Positions 42,705-54,158 of a stretch of DNA of 64,000 nt are shown one piece after another. Made by a program: the position numbers and the translations under genes. Source of the stretch: Pseudovirgaria hyperparasitica (lineage: Eukaryota; Ascomycota; Dothideomycetes; Acrospermales; Acrospermaceae); NCBI RefSeq assembly GCF_010093815.1, contig NW_022985551.1, positions 950,614 through 1,014,613 of the forward strand, read 5' to 3'. The notes below the pieces were generated by a model. That model was given only the letters and a program-made list of their open reading frames with translations, was not told the origin of the DNA and made no database searches. How positions within the stretch are numbered: position 1 is the stretch's first letter; each line of letters opens with the position of its first letter.

Positions 42705-45700
42705 ATGGATCCTCACGACGAAGACGATTACGATGCTACGCTGGAGGAAAGAATCAGCGCGTATTTGTTCAGTCTAGTGTCAGCCGTAAGTCCAGACAGC
42801 TCCTGATTCCTCCTACTAGCCTCTGACTTGACTAACGCGGATGTTAGATTGGTGGAAGCAGTGCGGAAGACGATGGACGATATCGAGCCGGCGAAGAGGC
42901 ACTGTACTGCCTACGAGATATACGAAAATTAATCACTGCTTTCGACATCAAGAAGAACCGTTTCGACGTAGCAAGAGCAGCAGCAGAGGCCAATCTTGTT
43001 CAAGGAGATTTGCTTGAACTTCTGGCGCAATGGAACGGCGAAGAGCACGACTCGATTGGGGCTCACAGGACTGTTGTTGCGGCTCGTATGTCCAAGGAAT
43101 TTCATATACTGCTCAGTCCTAACTTCAATAGTTGAGATTCTCGTTCATCTGACCTGGCCAATTGAGATCGAGCCCGAAGACATGACCGTGAATCACCACA
43201 GACACCTACCATACCTACGTTTATCGCAGGCGGAATATAAGCGTGCAATACTACACCACCCGAGTTCGCGAATCTTGAACTCGGCGGTACGAGCTTCCCT
43301 ACCGGCTATGGCCGAGTCTCGCAAAGAGCGTTCACTACGAGACGAAAGCATCATTAGAATTCTTATATGTCTAATGAGGAATGTTGCCGCTCTCTCGCAC
43401 CCCATGAATGTCGATACAGATTTCGATGACGCTGAGGTGTCTAGATCAGCAGTTATAGACGCGTTTCAACAACAGGATGTATTCCAGGTTCTCTTAACCA
43501 TGTCTTCGAGTACGGGCGAGGATTTCGTGGACCAGGACGTGATTTTACTGGAAACACTTTTTCACTTGATCAAGGGTGTAAATGTGGAGAAGTTATTCCT
43601 GGATGAGCAAAAGCTGAGCAGCGCAAACACAAAAGACTTCAAGAACCTCCTGAACAAGGAGAAGGCAATGCTTGCAGGGTATACCAAAACTGCCCCTACA
43701 CGACACAACCGGTTTGGAACTATGATATGGATTAAGAGAGAAGACTACAAGGTCCACACAATTTCTGGACAAGACGTCCTGGGAAACGCTCAACGCAGTC
43801 TCCAAAAAATGGATAAAACGAAGAAGTGGAACAAGCCAAAATACAAGGGACGAAAGACGGAAGGGGTTGATAAGGAGAGCGTAAGTATAACCGAATCCAG
43901 AGTAACGCGATTACTTATTTGTTCACCAGACAGAGTTTGATCGCATCACACATCTCGACAGCACGGCGCGCAAGAACCTACGTACCTTTGTAGAAGACTT
44001 CCTCGATTCGTCATTTAACCCGCTTTTCTCCCATCTCCGTCGCGCTATCGAACGCGAGGAGAAGCGCGTCGAAAGGCGCCACTCCGCTCAATTCTTCTAT
44101 GTCGTGTCTTGGTTTCTCCAAGCTGAATGTATACGTCGGCGGAAGATTCGTCAAGCACGTGAGCAGTCGAAAGGTGCAGGCAGTACTGCACAACAAGAAG
44201 ATGAGGGTTTTGGTCTTATCGCTAGCGTTATGACCCAAGAAACTTTCGTGCTCCTTAACCGCTTCATGCAACGTAGCCATGATGATAAGCTCTGGACAGA
44301 CCTAAAGGCCAGTATGAGAGCGTTTACACAAATTCTGCTTACCGTGCAAGAAATGTCGGAATCGCCCTCGGAGGACGATCAGGACATTGCTGAGAATATC
44401 TTGAATCGTATCTTCTACGAAGAGTCAACGCATGATCGCATTGTCACTTTGCTGCGTAGCTACACTACACAGGGCTTCAGCTATCTCGATGCCGTTACTG
44501 AGCTCTCACATGTGTTCTTACGAATGCTAGAACGTTACTCGAAGCAGAACGTTGACTTACAAGTACGATCAAAGCGGAGAGCGCGAAAGAAGAAGAAGCA
44601 AGTTGAGGTCGAGACGGACGGAGTCGACAATTCTACTGTCGACCGAGCTGAAGAAGCAGAGGACATGGCCGAAGCCCAAAGAACAGTGTCTGAACGGAAG
44701 TTCGATTTCACTCGTTTCGCTGCTCGTTTCATGCAACAGGGCAGCGTCGATACCTTTATCGCCTTTCTCAAATTCTACAACGACCTAAACGAGGAACAGC
44801 TCAAGCGTGCCCATCGCTTCCTATACCGTCTGGCATTCAAGATGGAAATGGCCATTATCCTCTACCGAGTGGATATCTTGTACTTGTTTAACAAGATGAT
44901 CAAAGGACCGGAAGGTCTTGATTCTGAGCAGGCTTCTTTCAAGGAGTGGGAGGAATTAATCAAGCAGGTCTTCCGACGTGCCGTGAAGAAGATACAGGAG
45001 CGGCCTGAGCTGGTTGTTGAGATGCTGTTTAGCAAGATCAACCCTACACTATACTACCTCGAGCACGGCCACGAGAAGGAGACCATAACCCGTGCCCCCC
45101 GTGCACCTGCGGAACTTGAAGTCAGGCCAGGCATGGAACGCGACGAGCAGGTCGGTGTAGCAGTATCCATCCTCATCAATCAGAGCAAATCCGATGCCCT
45201 GCAATGGATCAAAGACTCGCTGTCCTCGGCCGCGGACGAACGTAAGAGTTGGGAGTCCGCGGAGGCCGCTCGAAAAGCCCTTGCTCGCTCTGCTTTACCT
45301 CCAGCCGACGATCTTGACGAGCTCCTTATCGATGCGACAGGAAAGCCGTCTGCCGAATCCACCCCTGAACCCCCTCAAATCACCCTGGAACCTGACTCCG
45401 AAGACCGCCGCCTCGCCCTGTTCAAAGACAACAAACTCCGCCTTCTCCTCTCTCTCCTTTCCTTCACACTCACATCCACCCCTTCAGACCCACAAGCCAC
45501 ATGGGCAATCCCATCGTCTCTCTCCGCCGAGGCCCTCACCGCATCCCTCGACCTAATCCGTAAACTCGAGCGCGACCCTCCTGTATTCGAGGAAGGAAAA
45601 CCACCCGAGTCCTTTCTGCGCAGCAAGGCAGCAGCTGCCCGTCGCCGTGCCGAATTCGATGATGATTCGTCAGCAGATGATGATCAAGAGCTCTCCCTTT

Positions 45701-46581
45701 TCGAACCTGGAGGACCAAGCAAAAGCACACCATCCGCCGAAGCGCAACTTGCAAAGCTAAAACGTAAACGAGCACGTAAGCAACGGCGTACCGACCCTAC
45801 TGAGCTTGATGAGGAAACACTTAGAGCACGAGCAAAAGCGCGAAGAGAACAGGAGCGGTTGAAGCGGAGCAAGATCAAGAGTCAGCTGACTATTGAAGAC
45901 AGCGACGAGGATAACGAAGACGACGAAGAATTTTTCCGCCGTGAAGCTGAACTCCGCGAGCGCACAAAAGCAAACTTCAGACGCGCAATGGCGGGCTTCA
46001 AAGACTCACCAAAAGGTTCTTCCATACCATCCACCCCCCTCGAATCCCATAAGAGGGCGCACTCCGACCTCCCCAACGATAAATCCCGCAAGAAACGCCG
46101 CGGCACACCCGTCTCGGAAGATCTGAGGTCCGACTCGGAGAACGCTTCGGACGGCATCGAAGACAACGACGGAGGACCGCACCGCAGTGACTTTAGCGAC
46201 GACTCTCACCCCAGCACTCCTCCGACACCAAGTCACATGTCCACACCACCGAGTCCCGGAAGCCCAGCTAATGACAAACCACGAAAGCGAAAGTTTATTA
46301 AAAAGGCTCGAGTAGTGCCGGATGACCCTGAGGAGGAAACCACGGCGCTGGAAACAGACACTGCGCCGAGGGTGCCGCCGCGGCTTGGGGATTCGGATAA
46401 GGAGAATCGGTATGGGAGCGCTTATGAGAACAAGGAGAGTCGCAATGAGATTCGAGAGGTGCGAATGGCGGATGCGGCCATGAGTAACGATGACGATTAT
46501 GACGACGATGTGGTTATCACACGTGCACCTCCCGTTGCGAGGACAAGGGGTGGGTTTGTGATTGACAGCGATTCAGAATAG
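42705..46581 (+). CDS. TOF1: Replication fork protection complex subunit Tof1/Swi1 (TIMELESS)
   Basis: Four exons, 42705-42785, 42848-43085, 43132-43880 and 43930-46581 (introns 62, 46 and 49 nt), give 1239 aa. The N-terminal TIMELESS domain is clear: ALYCLRDIRKLITAFD, LEILVHLTWPIE, RDESIIRILICLMRNVAALS, LLETLFHLIKGV, and RHNRFGTMIWIK. The helical repeats continue (FFYVVSWFLQAE, FVLLNRFMQRS, RRIFYEES-like NRIFYEESTHDRIV) to about residue 780. The rest is charged and disordered, with basic patches (KLKRKRARKQRR, KSRKKRRG, KPRKRKFIKKAR) and many SP/TP sites. With Csm3/Swi3 it stabilises stalled forks and aids checkpoint signalling in the nucleus. Length matches Tof1 (yeast 1238 aa). Splices restore conserved blocks. 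Confidence 0.95.
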
Positions 46582-47185
46582 GGGGGATATGAATAGTCAC
46601 AGGACGGGGTAGCGCGGCGTTCGGCAGGTCCCGAGTTCGAGCCATTTATGTGTAAAAGGAGTTCATGTATGATCCAGGCATATTTTTAGGGTGTTAGAGT
46701 ACTCGTCCGGCACGGCGCGTGTAGCGTGACTTTATCTGGGTATTCTGCTCATAATGCCAATTTTGGATATTGCTCGAGATGACCTAGTACCGCTATGCGT
46801 GAATGTGTGTCGTGTTTCGGAGAGACACTACCAGATGAGACGAGCTGTTATGGCTTGGCTGAGCGGAGTATAGATGTATGTGCCGGTATGACATAGTGGA
46901 GCTTTCGGCGGAGTGGAATGGAGCGGAGTGCGCGTATAGGTGTCAAACGTTGATATCGATACATGCCTCCCTCTTATCCAGGACATTATTTTTGACTGAA
47001 TTACTCTCTGGATTACTAACTTCCTTGCTTGTCTTCCCCCTTCCCACTGCTTCATCTTCCATTCCCAACTGCCTTCCTTGCATTATAGTCTATTGAACAC
47101 CGCTGATGATACCTCCGCAGCAGCAGTTTTCGCCCTCCGGAAGCGCCACACACGGTACGACACGGTACTGTATGTCAGTCAGTCA
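46582..47185. other. Intergenic flank of Tof1
   Basis: Normal-composition DNA of about 600 bp without a gene: 3' UTR of Tof1, then a transition to the AT-rich block. GGAGCGGAGT-like short repeats lie near 46910-46930. Confidence 0.45.
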
Positions 47186-48060
47186 CTCTATCTTATAATT
47201 AATACCTAGTTAGTAAGGTACGAGTTTATCTACTTTACTTTTAGAAAATAATAGAGCTATATTCTTAAGCTCTAGGGGTAGTATCCTTTAGATCTAACTT
47301 AGCGATAGCTACCTTTTCTTCTCTAAGGTCTTATAGATATCTAATATAGATACTATATTTACTATAAGAGCCTCTTTAGAGTCCTTATATTCTTTTATTA
47401 GGTCCGTCTATTCTATAGTAGTATCTAGTTTATAGTAGTTAAGATCTTTATCTATCTATTACTTTATCTAGCTATAGTAGAACTATTACTTATTAGATAT
47501 AGTTCTTATCTTATTATATACTTTCTATAGATTTCTAAGGATAAGCGGGAAGGCTAGATTAGATACTATATAGATATAGATATCTTATCTATAATTATCT
47601 ATTTCTATATAGAATATAATAACTCGACATGTACATGTAAGAGGAACGATACTACAAACCAGTGAATATCTTTACAATCTTAGAGACTACATCTCCGTCA
47701 GATAGTCAATTAGAGGTTTAGATGGAATTATACACACCTTGGTCCTGAAGACACGAGCGACTAAGTATGATAAGCACTCGACTACTTCCCTCGGCTAAAC
47801 CTTTAACTAGTATAGATTCTATAGTATCTATCTTAATTTTATCTAGAGCTTAGATATAGACTAGATAGAGCATATATAGTATCTAATACTTTATTACGGC
47901 TCCGCTAGATCTATAATAGAGACTACTTTACTATATATTATAACTCTATAGTATACTATATATATTTATTATATTTCTAACTAGATTATTACCTTTTAAA
48001 GGTTTTATAAAGTCTATACTAATATTTATTAAGGTATATAAATATATAGCTATGTAGACG
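47186..48060. repeat. AT-rich, TpA-rich RIP-like relic block
   Basis: Base composition shifts sharply to strongly AT-rich, with TATAG/CTATA strings everywhere and almost no CpG or CpA: the look of DNA mutated by repeat-induced point mutation. Such blocks are old, broken mobile-element copies in many Dothideomycetes. The family cannot be told, because no protein remnant or terminal repeat survives that I can see. A less AT-rich stretch of about 190 bp (about 47626-47815) interrupts it and may be a later insertion or a less-mutated remnant. The block ends about 80 bp before the kinase-like gene. Confidence 0.7.
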
Positions 48061-48135
48061 GAGATAAGTGGGTAACACGGCGGATCCGCACCCGCTAACC
48101 GCTGGGTATCTCGAACTTCACTGGACCACTGCAAG

Positions 48136-49587
48136 GTGGAATCAACATTGTGCGCGCCAGCCGTAGATAAGAAGCGTCTTTCCAAATCTTTCGACATTCA
48201 CACAGTCGCCTGCTATTTCGCTCTCAATGCATCGGCTTCTCTTACCATGAGTATATATGACGAAATTGCAGAAAAGATAGGTGATGATGAATGGGACAAG
48301 TGGAAGAAAGAGGTCCTGAACACAAAAGATGAAATCGCGCATTTTGTCGCACACTATCGGCCAGGAAGCCAAGATCCAGAGGTAATCGATTGGATGGGAG
48401 GTTCGTTCAATCTTTATCTGCGAGTTATGTTCAGCGATGGGGGCGCGGATGCCATGATTCGTTTTTCAGGGCAGGGACACTCCGTTTCCCGGGACGAAAA
48501 GACGCAGAACGAAGTCGAGACGATCAAATTCATCCATGAAAACACCACGATCCCAGTTCCACGTCTGCTAGGCTGGGGGTTGACCAAAGACAGCCCTCGC
48601 CAGCTTGGTCCATTCATCATCTCCGAGTTTGTGGAGGGAGTCAGTTTAAGTAGCATTCTGTCTGATCGTACCGACGTGCAGAAGCTCTGGCTAAACCCAA
48701 ACATTGACACGAAAATTCTGGACACTGTCTACGAGCAGATCGCTGATTTCATGCTTCAACTCTATCAGTTCAACTTCTCTAGTATTGGGGCCATCTCAAA
48801 GGACGCTGAAACGGGCAGCTGGTCTGTCAAGAGGAGGCCTCTAACTTACAGTATGAATGAATTGGCGACGTCTACGTTTTACCCAGTCGATGAATTCCCA
48901 AGCAACCCGTTCAACACTGCAAGCGACTACTTCCAGTCTCTCTCGCAAGCGCACTTAACTCACCTTCGCACTCAACGCAACTTCTGTTCCAGTCCTAAAA
49001 CTGCTAAAGAGCTATACGTCTCCTGCAATCTGTTCGCTCAACTAGTTTCAAAGTACACCGTTAATGACCGTGGTCCTTTTAAACTTTTCTGCGACGATTT
49101 CCGGTGTCAAAACATGCTAGTTGATCCAGAAAACCTCCGCATCACTGCTGTGCTAGATCTTGAGTTCACAAATGCAATGCCTGAGCAATACGCATCAGAG
49201 TCACCGTGGTGGTTACTTCTTGTTGGGCCAGAGGCATATCTGTTCCGCGGCCGAACTATAGAAGAGTTCGAGGCTGCTTATAGGCCTCGCTTGGAGCAGT
49301 TTATCAGAGCGATGCAGCGAGTTGAAGAAGCAAAAGGTTTAACGATTGATAAGACGAGTCTTTCGAGTCTCATGCTAGAGTCCTGGCATACGAAAAGATT
49401 TTGGTTTAATTTTGCTGCGCGGAAATCGCTTGATGTTGACGTGCTCTTTAATAACTGCCTGAATGAGGATGGCCACGGGCTCGAGTCGCTAGACGAGGAC
49501 CTTCAAGCTGGACTGGATCCATTTGTCGAAATGAAAATGAAGCAGTTGAAGGCATATGATATAGATTGCAAGGAGTTACTCAAGTAG
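48136..49587 (+). CDS. APH-fold phosphotransferase/kinase-like protein
   Basis: Intronless frame of 483 aa; translation may well start at Met38 (MSIYDEIAEKIG, base 48247), since the first 37 residues have no family likeness and lie next to the relic block. The aminoglycoside-phosphotransferase/choline-kinase fold is seen in WMGGSFNLYLRVMF (nucleotide loop), NEVETIKFIHENTTIPVPRLLGWG (family-typical helix and PVP hinge), FIISEFVEG, the catalytic loop FKLFCDDFRCQNMLV (about 316-329), and VLDLEFT (metal-binding Asp341). In the usual motif HxDxxxxN the first position is His; here it is Cys319 (C-D-D-F-R-C-Q-N), as in a large Pezizomycotina-specific group of unknown substrate. Where a Lys is expected on strand 3 there is an Arg (MIRF). 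Function is not known. Confidence 0.85.
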   Translation: MESTLCAPAVDKKRLSKSFDIHTVACYFALNASASLTMSIYDEIAEKIGDDEWDKWKKEVLNTKDEIAHFVAHYRPGSQDPEVIDWMGGSFNLYLRVMFSDGGADAMIRFSGQGHSVSRDEKTQNEVETIKFIHENTTIPVPRLLGWGLTKDSPRQLGPFIISEFVEGVSLSSILSDRTDVQKLWLNPNIDTKILDTVYEQIADFMLQLYQFNFSSIGAISKDAETGSWSVKRRPLTYSMNELATSTFYPVDEFPSNPFNTASDYFQSLSQAHLTHLRTQRNFCSSPKTAKELYVSCNLFAQLVSKYTVNDRGPFKLFCDDFRCQNMLVDPENLRITAVLDLEFTNAMPEQYASESPWWLLLVGPEAYLFRGRTIEEFEAAYRPRLEQFIRAMQRVEEAKGLTIDKTSLSSLMLESWHTKRFWFNFAARKSLDVDVLFNNCLNEDGHGLESLDEDLQAGLDPFVEMKMKQLKAYDIDCKELLK

Positions 49588-50049
49588 TCTGAAATCTGAG
49601 TCTCATGTTTCTATTGTAATCTTAGCAATTTCTTTAGCTATTAATGAATACTGCTATTTTGAAATATTAGTGAATGCTCTACGAATTTCGCGTCTCAACG
49701 ACAAGACGAGGCCTACGGTTACTGCCAAGGTTCTTCAAATTCTTTGTCTCCTCTACTGATATGTGGCATGTTGGGGGGGGTATATGATGAGTCTTCGCCG
49801 GATGGTGTCGCATCTCTCAATTGTTCGTGTGGTTGTGCGGTTGTATGTGTTACGGTGTCACTAGGTAGTAGATGTCTCAGCCTTCATACAGGATGCAGTC
49901 GTACAACGCCTCCTTTCCCATCCCTCCCCATGTCTCACGGCGTCATACGGACGGGACTCCGGGCACTTGGCTGGTTATACTGTAGACTGTATGCTGCACG
50001 CTGTATGGTGTATCTATGCATGAAAAAGGCATGGCACAGCTCGAGGTCA

Positions 50050-50146
50050 ATTCCATCCCATTCCATACCATCACATTCCATTCCATTCCATTCCATTCCA
50101 TCATTGCATTCCATCTATCCGATCCATCGCATTTCATTCCATTCCA
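50050..50146. repeat. (ATTCC)n pentamer tract
   Basis: Degenerate CCATT/ATTCC pentamers over about 95 bp, with a perfect core at 50075-50101 (five units). The motif is the same as in simple pentameric satellites; here it is a single short tract. Confidence 0.85.
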
Positions 50147-50315
50147 ACACACTCCCCCACCGCGCCACCACATATATCGGATACATAGCAAAAGCACCCG
50201 CACACGCGCGCGTTACGCACAGAGGAAGTCAATGCGCCGCGGGATCTGCCGGAGAAGAAAAGAAGAGGGGGAGGGGGGGGACCAGTAGCACTGCATATTA
50301 TTATGGAATATAGAT

Positions 50316-50335
50316 TGTGGTGTGGTGTGGTGTGA
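50316..50335. repeat. (GTGGT)n tract
   Basis: Four tandem GTGGT units. Confidence 0.75.
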
Positions 50336-50530
50336 CACATACGGGTACCACACACTACATGCGTACTACAGGGGGAATTTGTGTTTTCTTTGGGGGGCAA
50401 AGCTTGTGCGGGCACTTGGGGCTTGGGGGGAAAGCTTGTCGTCGCCGAAGATACAGTCGGGGGTATTGATAGTGTAGGGTGTGAATGTGGGACAGGCTTC
50501 TGGGATGTTGAGTGGTTTGCAGGGTTAGCT

Positions 50531-50564
<34 letters not shown>

Positions 50565-50578
50565 CGACGACGACGATG
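50531..50578. repeat. (ATG)n/(ACG)n microsatellite
   Basis: Eleven ATG units (50531-50563) followed by four ACG and ATG units. The frame through it would be a Met/Thr run, not a believable protein. Confidence 0.9.
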
Positions 50579-50720
50579 GCGATCGGCGGTGAAGCGGGAT
50601 GTCTAGACCTTGGTTTCAGTCTCTTGCCCCCTAGAGTTCTAGGACTGAACTCCGAGCTGTGCATATGCGTGTTCGAATGACAGTTATCTCCGTCCGTGTG
50701 CTGCTGCAGGCATGCAAGCG

Positions 50721-50750
50721 AACAAACAAGCAAGCAAGCAAGCAAGCAGC
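50721..50750. repeat. (CAAG)n microsatellite
   Basis: Tandem AACA/CAAG tetramers, about five CAAG units, flanked by CTGCTGCAGG. Confidence 0.85.
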
Positions 50751-51698
50751 GCAGCGCAACAGTCCTCAGGATGGTCGAACGGAGGCCAAGGGGCTAGAAG
50801 CGACTTAGCAAAAGCTTGAATTGATAGTTTTGAGGTGCGTTTGTATGACGTCGCCGGCTTTGCGTCCCCTATCCTTATCGTACCTAGTATTCTATCCTAT
50901 CCTACCCTGCAGCGCATCACATCGCACCGCATCGCACAGCGGAAGATGATCCGCGGACACGCCTTATGCTGCCTGCATAATGGATGGAAGCTGCGTGGGC
51001 TCGTAGTCGTCGGACACTTTGTTACTTTTTCTACCTTGACTACATACTTACGAACCTTGAATGCATCGTCTACCGACTTGGAGCATATCGTATCACACTA
51101 CCACCACCATCACCATTAATTACTATTAAAAAAAGTCTTTATCCCAATAGCCACGTACCCACCAGCCAATCGGGCCCACTCCACAACTCCGACGCCCCAA
51201 GCCCAACACCAAGCCTAGCCTAGCTCATCTCAGCCTAGTTCCCACATCCAAGCCTCGACCCCCTCTAGCCAAGCGGAAGCTTAATGGTATTTAGCTTTCT
51301 TTGCTTATAGCGCGTAAGGGGAAAAAAGGCGGGGTTTAGTTGTCGATCAACCCCATTTTTTATGGGTGAGGCGAGACTAGAGGTAGATCTCCACTACAGT
51401 AGATCAATTGCTTTAGACCCGCTTTGAGGGGGGTTTCTCAGGGGGCGGGGATGGAGGTGGTTTCAGGGACTGTTTGCACCGGGGTTTCGGGTGATTTTGG
51501 TGGGTTAAGTGGGTTGGGTTGGGGAAGGGGGATTTTCTTCTGGGTCTGGGGAATAGTGTGGATTGTTGTTGAGACTGGTGGGGGTTTGGATTGTTTGGGA
51601 TGAATTAAGGATGGAAGGTGAGGTGAGGAGGAGAGGAAGACGTCTGAGATTGTTGCGCACGTAAGTTGTGCGTGTGCCGTCCTCACGCGATCAGGATA

Positions 51699-51735
51699 TC
51701 TCTCTCTCTGTGTGTGTGTGTGTGTGTCTGTGTGT
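51699..51735. repeat. (TC)n(TG)n microsatellite
   Basis: A TC run switches to TGTGTG about half way; a compound dinucleotide repeat. Confidence 0.9.
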
Positions 51736-52493
51736 AAGAGGCCTAGTCGTAGTCCGGGCAGCGCCGCTGATTGTCCTGGCAGCGGGAACGTATAACGGTA
51801 TGAATCGCACAAGCACACGCCTAGCATCAAAAGAAGCACCGTCCAACCCCGTCGCAGACACCGTCACACCCAAGCAAGCACCTAGAAGCAAGCAGAACCA
51901 TTCCTAGGAGGACGTAGACGTGATTACGCGTCGCACGTCGCACCTTCAAACCCCAGCCCACCTCAAAACCCCGGACATCGAACTAATTAACTATCAACAA
52001 TCCATCCATCTAGCCAGAAGCTTAATTAGTACATACACACACGCATACGTCCAAACCGGCACCGGCATACCAGTACTGTACGTAGGCCATCACACCGCAC
52101 CTCGCACCAAACTTTTTCGTACAGAGACAAAAAAAAAACCACGCGTCACAAGCCTTTCTCCGGCCCGCAAACAAGATTATTGGCAAAAGCTTGTTCCGGT
52201 GTGTGGGTGCAGCACCCTGCCGCTGTGTGCTCCGTGGGACCGTACTATACTTTCATTGCTTCGTGTACCTTTGATGATGATGATGTGCATAGATAAAGGG
52301 AGGAGAGGAGGAGATGTTGCACGTGAGGTATGAATGGGTTGGTTGTGTTAATTAGTGCTTGTGTTTCTTGGTTGGTTGGTTGGGAAGGAATGATAAATTG
52401 CGTCGGTGATGGGTAATGGATGCCTCACGGCGACAACGCGAGTGCGTGCATGCATGCGGACTGAATATCTATTTCCCCTGCAAAAAAATACAG

Positions 52494-52576
52494 GCAGATC
52501 CAGATCCAGATCTAGATCCAAAATCCAAAGCATCGGATTCTTCCAATGTGCATGCATGCATACATGCATGCGTGCG
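52494..52576. repeat. (CAGATC)n and GCATGCAT-type repeats
   Basis: CAGATCCAGATCCAGATCTAG at 52496-52516, and about 30 bp later GCATGCATGCATACATGCATG (52550-52570), a highly self-complementary alternating purine-pyrimidine stretch. Confidence 0.75.
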
Positions 52577-52971
52577 AGCAAAGCCGGGCCTGACCTGGAC
52601 TTGGGATCATGGAGTAACCCATGCAAGGCAGACGTCCTTTCGTTCTCAGCCTCGTTGCTTCGAGGCCGTAGTACTGGATTCAGCCTGGTTTTGATACGAG
52701 TTTTGCATTGCAGACTAGATCGCATTGCATGTGTGTTGTGTTTGGAAGACGGATGCTGCGCTGCAAACACCACCGCACCGCACTGCCAGCACTGTTGCAT
52801 GGAATGGAATGGGGGATCATGAATGGATGCCTCGTTCAATCCTCCCCTCCCGCCCGCCAGCCCGCACGATGGATAGGCGTTTGAAGAGAGATATGTAGAG
52901 ACCTAGATAAGCGCGCCTTCGCTATTAGCAGCACGGCACAGCATCAGCATAATTAGCAGATCTCCATATCA

Positions 52972-52992
52972 CAGATCAGATCAGATCAGATT
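52972..52992. repeat. (CAGAT)n tract
   Basis: Four tandem CAGAT units, similar in motif to the tract at 52494. Confidence 0.8.
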
Positions 52993-54127
52993 CCAACGCA
53001 GCCATCCATCTGCATCCATCATCACTCCCTACAATACTACCTACTAAACCTACTAGCCAGGAGGATTCTCAGCCATCAGGATCCCCTCAGCCAAAGGCGT
53101 CCGGCAGCCCGGCCGGCAGCCCGGCGAGGGAGGGACGATCCGACTCACACTGACTGACTCATTCCTGTGTGGCTTATAACGCTGACGCTCGCTCCGAAGT
53201 AGCGCAAAACCCGCCTTGCCTTGAACAGAAATGCTTGTAAGTTGGCTGATATCGTATTGGATTGGAGAGATAGTGAGCTTGTATTCGTAATCCATAAGCC
53301 GCGTCTCTCATAATCAACATGCACGCACGCTGCATCGCACCATTCCCCAAACGCAGTTACTACTAGCGAGGATACATTCGTGGATATGGATAGGGATAGG
53401 TAGCGAAAGTAGAGCAGACCCTGACCCTGTCCCGTCCCTATTTCCAAGGCGCTAATCGTACTGTAGCTAACAGGCTAACTAACAGCCAGTCGTGCCATTT
53501 ACTGCTTTTGGAATAGAGAGGGGAGAGAGATGAGAGAGATGGGAGGCCTGAACGGTGTGTGTATGTGTGTGTGCACTGTGTGTATGAACATCAACTTCTG
53601 GCATTCTCTTCTTGAAATGATGAATATGATGATGATGACGGGGCGGAGTCGGGCAGGATGACACGGTATGTGCACCCCAGGGGGGGCAGGCTGTTTGGCA
53701 TGCTGTTTAGCTGTTTAGAAAACAGTTGGCTTCAGAAGGCTATTTTGCATTCACAACGCTCTTTGCCACAAGAGGACAGTGTGTGTGTGGAGGGAGATGT
53801 ATTTTTTCTGACGTTGTATTATTGGGGTAATTAGTGGAATGGTGATGTAGATGTGTATGTACGAAAAGTGGCTGTGGAGGGACGGTGGCCGGACGGGGCG
53901 GTGCACGCACACACATACCCTATCTACGATTAGTGCCGGGACTACCTGAGCAAGTAGGCATCACGGTCGGTCTCGAGTCTTGACCCAGATGCGTGTTAGC
54001 CTTGCGAAGAGAATAGAACAGAAACAACAAGGCCATGGACACACCCCTGCATCAATGGCATAGACAGACAGGCTGTTGTTCTTGTTTCTGATGGCGGATG
54101 TGGCTGCATATGCAATAACAAGTGTGC

Positions 54128-54158
54128 TCGGTCGGTCGGACGGTCGGTCGCGAGCGAC
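54128..54158. repeat. (CGGT)n with hairpin
   Basis: CGGTCGGTCGGACGGTCGGT, followed by an inverted repeat GGTCGC-GA-GCGACC at 54145-54158. Confidence 0.7.

Noticed and set aside
46610-46650. tRNA-like GTCCCGAGTTCGAGCC string
   Set aside because: It resembles the B box of a tRNA promoter, but the flanks do not form a T stem or acceptor stem, so it is not a tRNA gene.
50134-50745. 203-codon minus-strand frame with a poly-Ile run
   Set aside because: It is built around the ATG/CAT microsatellite and other simple repeats and has no protein signature.
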